From Halochromatium roseum (GTDB lineage Bacteria; Pseudomonadota; Gammaproteobacteria; Chromatiales; Chromatiaceae), in contig NZ_NHSH01000057.1 of assembly GCF_016653315.1 (NCBI RefSeq), forward strand, positions 1-64,000: 64,000 nucleotides of DNA, in the 5' to 3' direction. The position numbers and the translations under genes were made by a program. Below, piece by piece: positions 61,098 through 64,000 of this stretch (its first letter is position 1; each line of letters opens with the position of its first letter). Below the pieces are notes generated by a model that made no database searches, was not told the origin of the DNA, and saw nothing but the letters and a program-made list of their open reading frames with translations.

Positions 61098-61505
61098 ATG
61101 CCCGAGGTCAGCGTCCTACTGGTCGATGACGAGCCCAATATTTGCTGGGCCATCAAGGCCCTCCTGCGTCCTCCAGGTTATCGGCTACTGAGTCTGAACA
61201 GCGGCTCAGAGGCCCTGTCGCGACTTCAGCAGGAGTCCTTCGAGCGCATCATTTTGGATGCCAAGCTCCAGGATATGAATGGGCTGGACTTGGCCGGGCG
61301 CATTCGCCTGCTCAATCCCAAGGCCTGGATTGTGCTGGTCTCGGCCTTCTATTACCGCGACGACCCGGCGGTGACCGCGGCCTTGAGCGAGGGCAGTATT
61401 CAGCGCTTCGTGGCTAAGCCTTTCTCGCATCAGGTGTTGCTGGACGCGCTCGATCCTGAACGGTCAGCGGCAGAGGGTGCTAGCGAGCCGCTTGCTAGCC
61501 GTTAA
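61098..61505 (+). CDS. Stand-alone receiver (CheY-like) protein
   Basis: A 135-residue receiver domain without output domain: VLLVDDEPNICWAIKALL, phospho-acceptor Asp54 (IILDAKLQDMNGLDL), VSAFYYRD and AKPF. Acidic residues, Asp54, the Ser in strand 4 and Lys are all present, so it should be phosphorylated. It follows the kinase by 23 bp. Roles could be a phosphate sink, a relay to the NtrC-type regulator or a second output. Confidence 0.9.
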   Translation: MPEVSVLLVDDEPNICWAIKALLRPPGYRLLSLNSGSEALSRLQQESFERIILDAKLQDMNGLDLAGRIRLLNPKAWIVLVSAFYYRDDPAVTAALSEGSIQRFVAKPFSHQVLLDALDPERSAAEGASEPLASR

Positions 61506-61532
61506 TAATTCTCAATCACTAGGGTTTGGTCG

Positions 61533-61556
61533 CCATACCTATGGAATCTGTTCCAT
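61533..61556. promoter_or_regulatory. Overlapping palindromes upstream of gvpA (candidate enhancer)
   Basis: ATGGAA-tctg-TTCCAT (61541-61556) is a perfect inverted repeat and overlaps CCATA-cc-TATGG (61533-61544). Dyads of this kind 110-130 bp ahead of a sigma-54 promoter are typical activator sites; the neighbouring NtrC-type regulator is the likely ligand. Confidence 0.65.
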
Positions 61557-61625
61557 GGTGTATCGATCAGTATATCAGCAGATGGTCCCGGTGAATGATG
61601 CCTATTTGGCCACCGAGTCTTTTTA

Positions 61626-61638
61626 AATCAATAGCTTG
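61626..61638 (+). promoter_or_regulatory. Consensus IHF site upstream of gvpA
   Basis: AATCAATAGCTTG matches WATCAA-N4-TTR at every position and lies in an AT-rich stretch, midway between the palindromic site and the sigma-54 promoter, where DNA bending would bring the activator to the polymerase. Confidence 0.7.
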
Positions 61639-61665
61639 TATTTTTTTTGTTACCTGCTCCGATCT

Positions 61666-61681
61666 TGGCCCATGCCTTGCT
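61666..61681 (+). promoter_or_regulatory. Sigma-54 promoter of gvpA
   Basis: TGGCCCATGCCTTGCT has GG and GC with exactly 10 bases between and TTGCT at -12. Transcription should start near 61692, 60 bases before the gvpA ATG. Confidence 0.85.
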
Positions 61682-61751
61682 CCCTTATCACTGACAGCGC
61701 AACCGCACTGTCTCTGAAGTCAAATGCGCTTTGCCGCATAGGAGTAGTTAC

Positions 61752-61970
61752 ATGGCTAACATCGCAAAATCCACTGACTCTTCAAGTCTGGCCGAAGTTG
61801 TTGATCGCATCCTCGACAAAGGTATCGTGGTTGATGCGTGGGTCAAGGTCTCGCTGGTTGGTATCGAGCTGCTCTCGGTCGAGGCCCGCGTCGTCGTGGC
61901 CTCGGTTGAGACCTACCTCAAATACGCTGAGGCCATTGGTCTGACCGCCAGCGCTGCAGCACCTGCCTGA
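61752..61970 (+). CDS. gvpA: Gas vesicle structural protein GvpA
   Basis: The main shell protein of the gas vesicle. The 72 residues contain the invariant core [39 protein letters not shown] and [15 protein letters not shown], forming the helix-strand-strand-helix of GvpA. AGGAG precedes the ATG at 61752; an in-frame ATG 21 bases earlier is not used. Only one gvpA copy lies in the window. Confidence 0.98.
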   Translation: MANIAKSTDSSSLAEVVDRILDKGIVVDAWVKVSLVGIELLSVEARVVVASVETYLKYAEAIGLTASAAAPA

Positions 61971-61981
61971 CAGCATGGCAG

Positions 61982-62054
61982 CCTCGGGGTGAGTTGACCT
62001 GTTTGATGCGCCCCTGAGGAAGTCCCGCGCGTCGATCCACCGACAGCGGGACTT
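61982..62054 (+). terminator. Hairpins between gvpA and the gvpC-like gene
   Basis: AAGTCCCGC (62020-62028) pairs perfectly with GCGGGACTT (62046-62054), and CCTCGGGG near 61982 can pair with CCCCTGAGG near 62011-62019. There is no T-run, so these fit a transcript stabiliser or partial terminator giving more gvpA than downstream message. Confidence 0.5.
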
Positions 62055-62086
62055 GTGGTTCCTGGATTGGCCTGAGGAGACAGACG

Positions 62087-62965
62087 ATGAGCAAGATTTT
62101 AGATGAGATGACGCATCTGCGCAGCGATATCGATCGCGCGCGAGAGGGCCGCGCGCAGGCCCAGCAGGCGCGCTCCGAGCAGCTTGCGGACCAGGCATCG
62201 CTAGTAGAAGGCCTGCTCACCGGCTTTGCCGCGGCGCGCGCCGACCAGGGTGCGGCTGACCGCGCCGCACGTCAGCAGTTTCTCGCTGGCTTAGGGCAAG
62301 ATATCAACGCCTTGAGCCAAGGCGTGCGCGACATGATGCAGGATCTGCAGCAAGCCAGGACCGAGCAGGCGGCGGCTGCGGCCGAAGAGCGCCGCGCCCA
62401 GGTCGAGGCGATTGCCGATGACATTCGCGGGACGCTTGGCGAGTTCAAACAGTCGATGATCGCTTTTCGCTCCGATTACCTGGCATCCGTCGATGAGGAT
62501 GCTTCCGCGCGTGCTGGCTTTGTCGCTGAGACCGCGCGTCAGGTTGGCGATCTGCTGAATGGCTTCAAGCAGGAGCGCAGCCAACAGGCTGCCGCCGCTG
62601 CTCAGACGCGACTTGCTTTCATGCGGGATCTCAGCAGCCAGGTTGCCGCGATTCAGAACTCGGTGGCTGAGGATCTTGCTGGGGTGCGGCAGTTGTTTGG
62701 AGCAGCCTCTGAGTCCGCTGCTCGTTCAGCCAAGCCTGTATCGAACTCGGCGCGGGCAAAAAAGCCGGCTACCGCGCCAGCATCGCCAGCACCATCGGCC
62801 GCGCCAACCAAGCAGGCGGGGACGCATGAGCAAGCCCAGCCGGTGGCCGATGAGTCGGTGACCAATGGTGGCAAGGCTCCGGCAGCCGCACACAAGCCGA
62901 GGAAGTCAAGTGCTCACCAGGAAGCAAAGGCGAAAGCGTCGAAAGAATCGATAGCAGGCGACTGA
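62087..62965 (+). CDS. GvpC-like helical repeat protein
   Basis: A 292-residue, Ala/Gln/Arg-rich, wholly helical protein. About residues 20-205 contain four to five degenerate repeats of 33-41 residues, each with a pattern like RxxFLxxLxxxVxxLxxG...LQQAR (e.g. FLAGLGQDINALSQGVRDM, FVAETARQVGDLLNGFKQE, FMRDLSSQVAAIQNSVAED), recalling cyanobacterial GvpC, which strengthens the vesicle from outside. A Lys/Ala/Pro/Ser tail (~215-292) follows. GAGGAGA precedes the ATG, and the gene sits between gvpA and gvpN, the classical gvpC place. Sequence similarity to known GvpC is by pattern only. Confidence 0.7.
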   Translation: MSKILDEMTHLRSDIDRAREGRAQAQQARSEQLADQASLVEGLLTGFAAARADQGAADRAARQQFLAGLGQDINALSQGVRDMMQDLQQARTEQAAAAAEERRAQVEAIADDIRGTLGEFKQSMIAFRSDYLASVDEDASARAGFVAETARQVGDLLNGFKQERSQQAAAAAQTRLAFMRDLSSQVAAIQNSVAEDLAGVRQLFGAASESAARSAKPVSNSARAKKPATAPASPAPSAAPTKQAGTHEQAQPVADESVTNGGKAPAAAHKPRKSSAHQEAKAKASKESIAGD

Positions 62966-63093
62966 GAGATCGATGCCTGAGCGCTGATCGCGACCTGATG
63001 GCCCGGGTTGCCAGGATCAGCGCTGACCCGTCCTGGCCCGATTTGATTGGGCCGTTTCGTTGATGTCTTGATGTGCGCTGAGCCTGGAATTGA

Positions 63094-64000
63094 ATGATGA
63101 CCCTGGAAAGTCTTCGACCCGATGTCGGTCTGAATGATGATGATCTCGTTGTCCCCGAGGCGAGCGAGACCTTTGTCTCCACACCCTATGTGGAGGAGGT
63201 GACGAATCGGGCGCTGGTCTATCTGCGGGCCGGTTATCCAGTGCATCTTGCCGGCCCTTCTGGGACTGGTAAGACGACCATGGCCTTCCATTTGGCCGCG
63301 CTCTGGGGGCGGCCGGTGACTCTGATCCATGGTAATGATGAGTTTAGCGTCTCTGATCTGATCGGCACCAATGATGCCGGCTATCGGCGCAGCAAGGTGG
63401 TTGATAATTACATCCATTCGGTAGTGCGCACTGAGGAAGAGATGCGGCAAATGTGGGTCGATAATCGCCTGACGACCGCCTGTCGCAATGGCGATACGCT
63501 GATCTACGATGAGTTCAATCGCTCACGGCCCGAGGCGAACAATGTGCTGCTCTCGGTGATGTCGGAGGGGATCTTGAACCTGCCGGGATTGCGCACGGCG
63601 GGAGAGGGCTACCTGGATGTCGGCGGCGATTTTCGTGCCATCTTCACCTCCAATCCTGAAGAATACGCCGGCACGCACAAGACCCAGGATGCGCTAGCGG
63701 ATCGCATGATCACGATCCGTCTGAATCCGCCGGATCGCGATACCGAGATCGAGATCGTCAAGGCCAAGGCCGGCATCGATGAATTTGAGGCCGGTCATAT
63801 CGTTGACATCATTCGTGAGTTGCGCGGCAGCGGCGAGAACAAGACGCGACCGACCCTGCGCGCGGGGATTGCGATTGGCAAGATCCTCGGTATGGTCAAT
63901 GGCCGAGCGCGCTTTGGCGACCGCTTCTTCCATGGCGTCTGTTATGACGTGGTCAGCACTGAAAGCGCAAAGGTCCTGCATGATGGGCAGTCGATCTTCC
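63094..64000 (+). CDS. gvpN: Gas vesicle ATPase GvpN (3' end beyond window)
   Basis: A MoxR-type AAA+ ATPase required for full-size vesicles. Visible are 302 codons with no stop: Walker A GPSGTGKT at 54-61, HGNDEFSVSDLIG, Walker B TLIYDEFNRSRPEANN near 140, sensor segment FRAIFTSNPEEYAG, and arginine-containing DALADRMITIRL. ATGs at 63094 and 63097 are adjacent, with CTGGAA upstream. It is cut at 64000, so more gvp genes (such as gvpK, gvpJ or gvpG) may follow. Confidence 0.96.
   Translation, partial: MMTLESLRPDVGLNDDDLVVPEASETFVSTPYVEEVTNRALVYLRAGYPVHLAGPSGTGKTTMAFHLAALWGRPVTLIHGNDEFSVSDLIGTNDAGYRRSKVVDNYIHSVVRTEEEMRQMWVDNRLTTACRNGDTLIYDEFNRSRPEANNVLLSVMSEGILNLPGLRTAGEGYLDVGGDFRAIFTSNPEEYAGTHKTQDALADRMITIRLNPPDRDTEIEIVKAKAGIDEFEAGHIVDIIRELRGSGENKTRPTLRAGIAIGKILGMVNGRARFGDRFFHGVCYDVVSTESAKVLHDGQSIF

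Overview
The window looks like a chromosomal segment of a gammaproteobacterial purple sulfur bacterium (Chromatiaceae), probably a marine or moderately halophilic, gas-vacuolate diazotroph. The reasons are the tmRNA tag ANDDNYALAA, a NifL/NifA pair beside an Rnf operon, a sucrose (compatible solute) pathway, a gas vesicle cluster and high-GC coding with strong codon bias. The genus is an inference; a Lamprobacter or Halochromatium type of organism would fit. No photosynthesis gene lies in the window.

Layout. 1-0.95 kb: tmRNA (minus) and an unrecognised 48-residue exported peptide gene with its own promoter and terminator. 1.1-33 kb: mostly housekeeping genes: rimO, pbpC, sucrose-phosphate synthase, accA, tilS, cnoX, trxC, carA-carB, greA, a DUF2845 protein, a PotD-like binding protein coupled to a GGDEF-EAL protein (NspS/MbaA-like), a DUF2189 membrane protein, fructokinase-sucrose synthase, a Uma2 nuclease-like protein, trmO and purL.

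33-43 kb: nifL-nifA (minus) diverge from rnfABCDGEH (plus). Their 540-bp intergenic region holds two TGT-N10-ACA NifA sites flanked by two sigma-54 promoter candidates, one facing each operon. 43-52.6 kb (all minus): nifV, a TPR-like gene, nifW, nifZ and nifM, followed by an HD-GYP response regulator and a large hybrid histidine kinase. nifV has its own sigma-54 promoter and NifA site. Together these genes supply homocitrate for the cofactor, nitrogenase maturation factors, and low-potential electrons through Rnf, under NifA control.

53-64 kb: a gas vesicle cluster, all plus: an unknown protein, an NtrC-type regulator with an altered GAFTGA loop, Hsp20, a CDC48-type double AAA ATPase, two GvpF/L proteins, an NtrB-like PAS kinase, a stand-alone receiver, gvpA, a GvpC-like repeat protein and gvpN, which is cut by the window end. 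gvpA has a full sigma-54 enhancer layout: palindromic upstream site, consensus IHF site and a -24/-12 promoter. I infer that the embedded two-component genes control flotation.

A recurring oddity is the number of short tandem repeats (7-15 bp units), both between genes and in frame inside genes, plus low-complexity insertions in otherwise conserved enzymes (PbpC, PurL, NifM).
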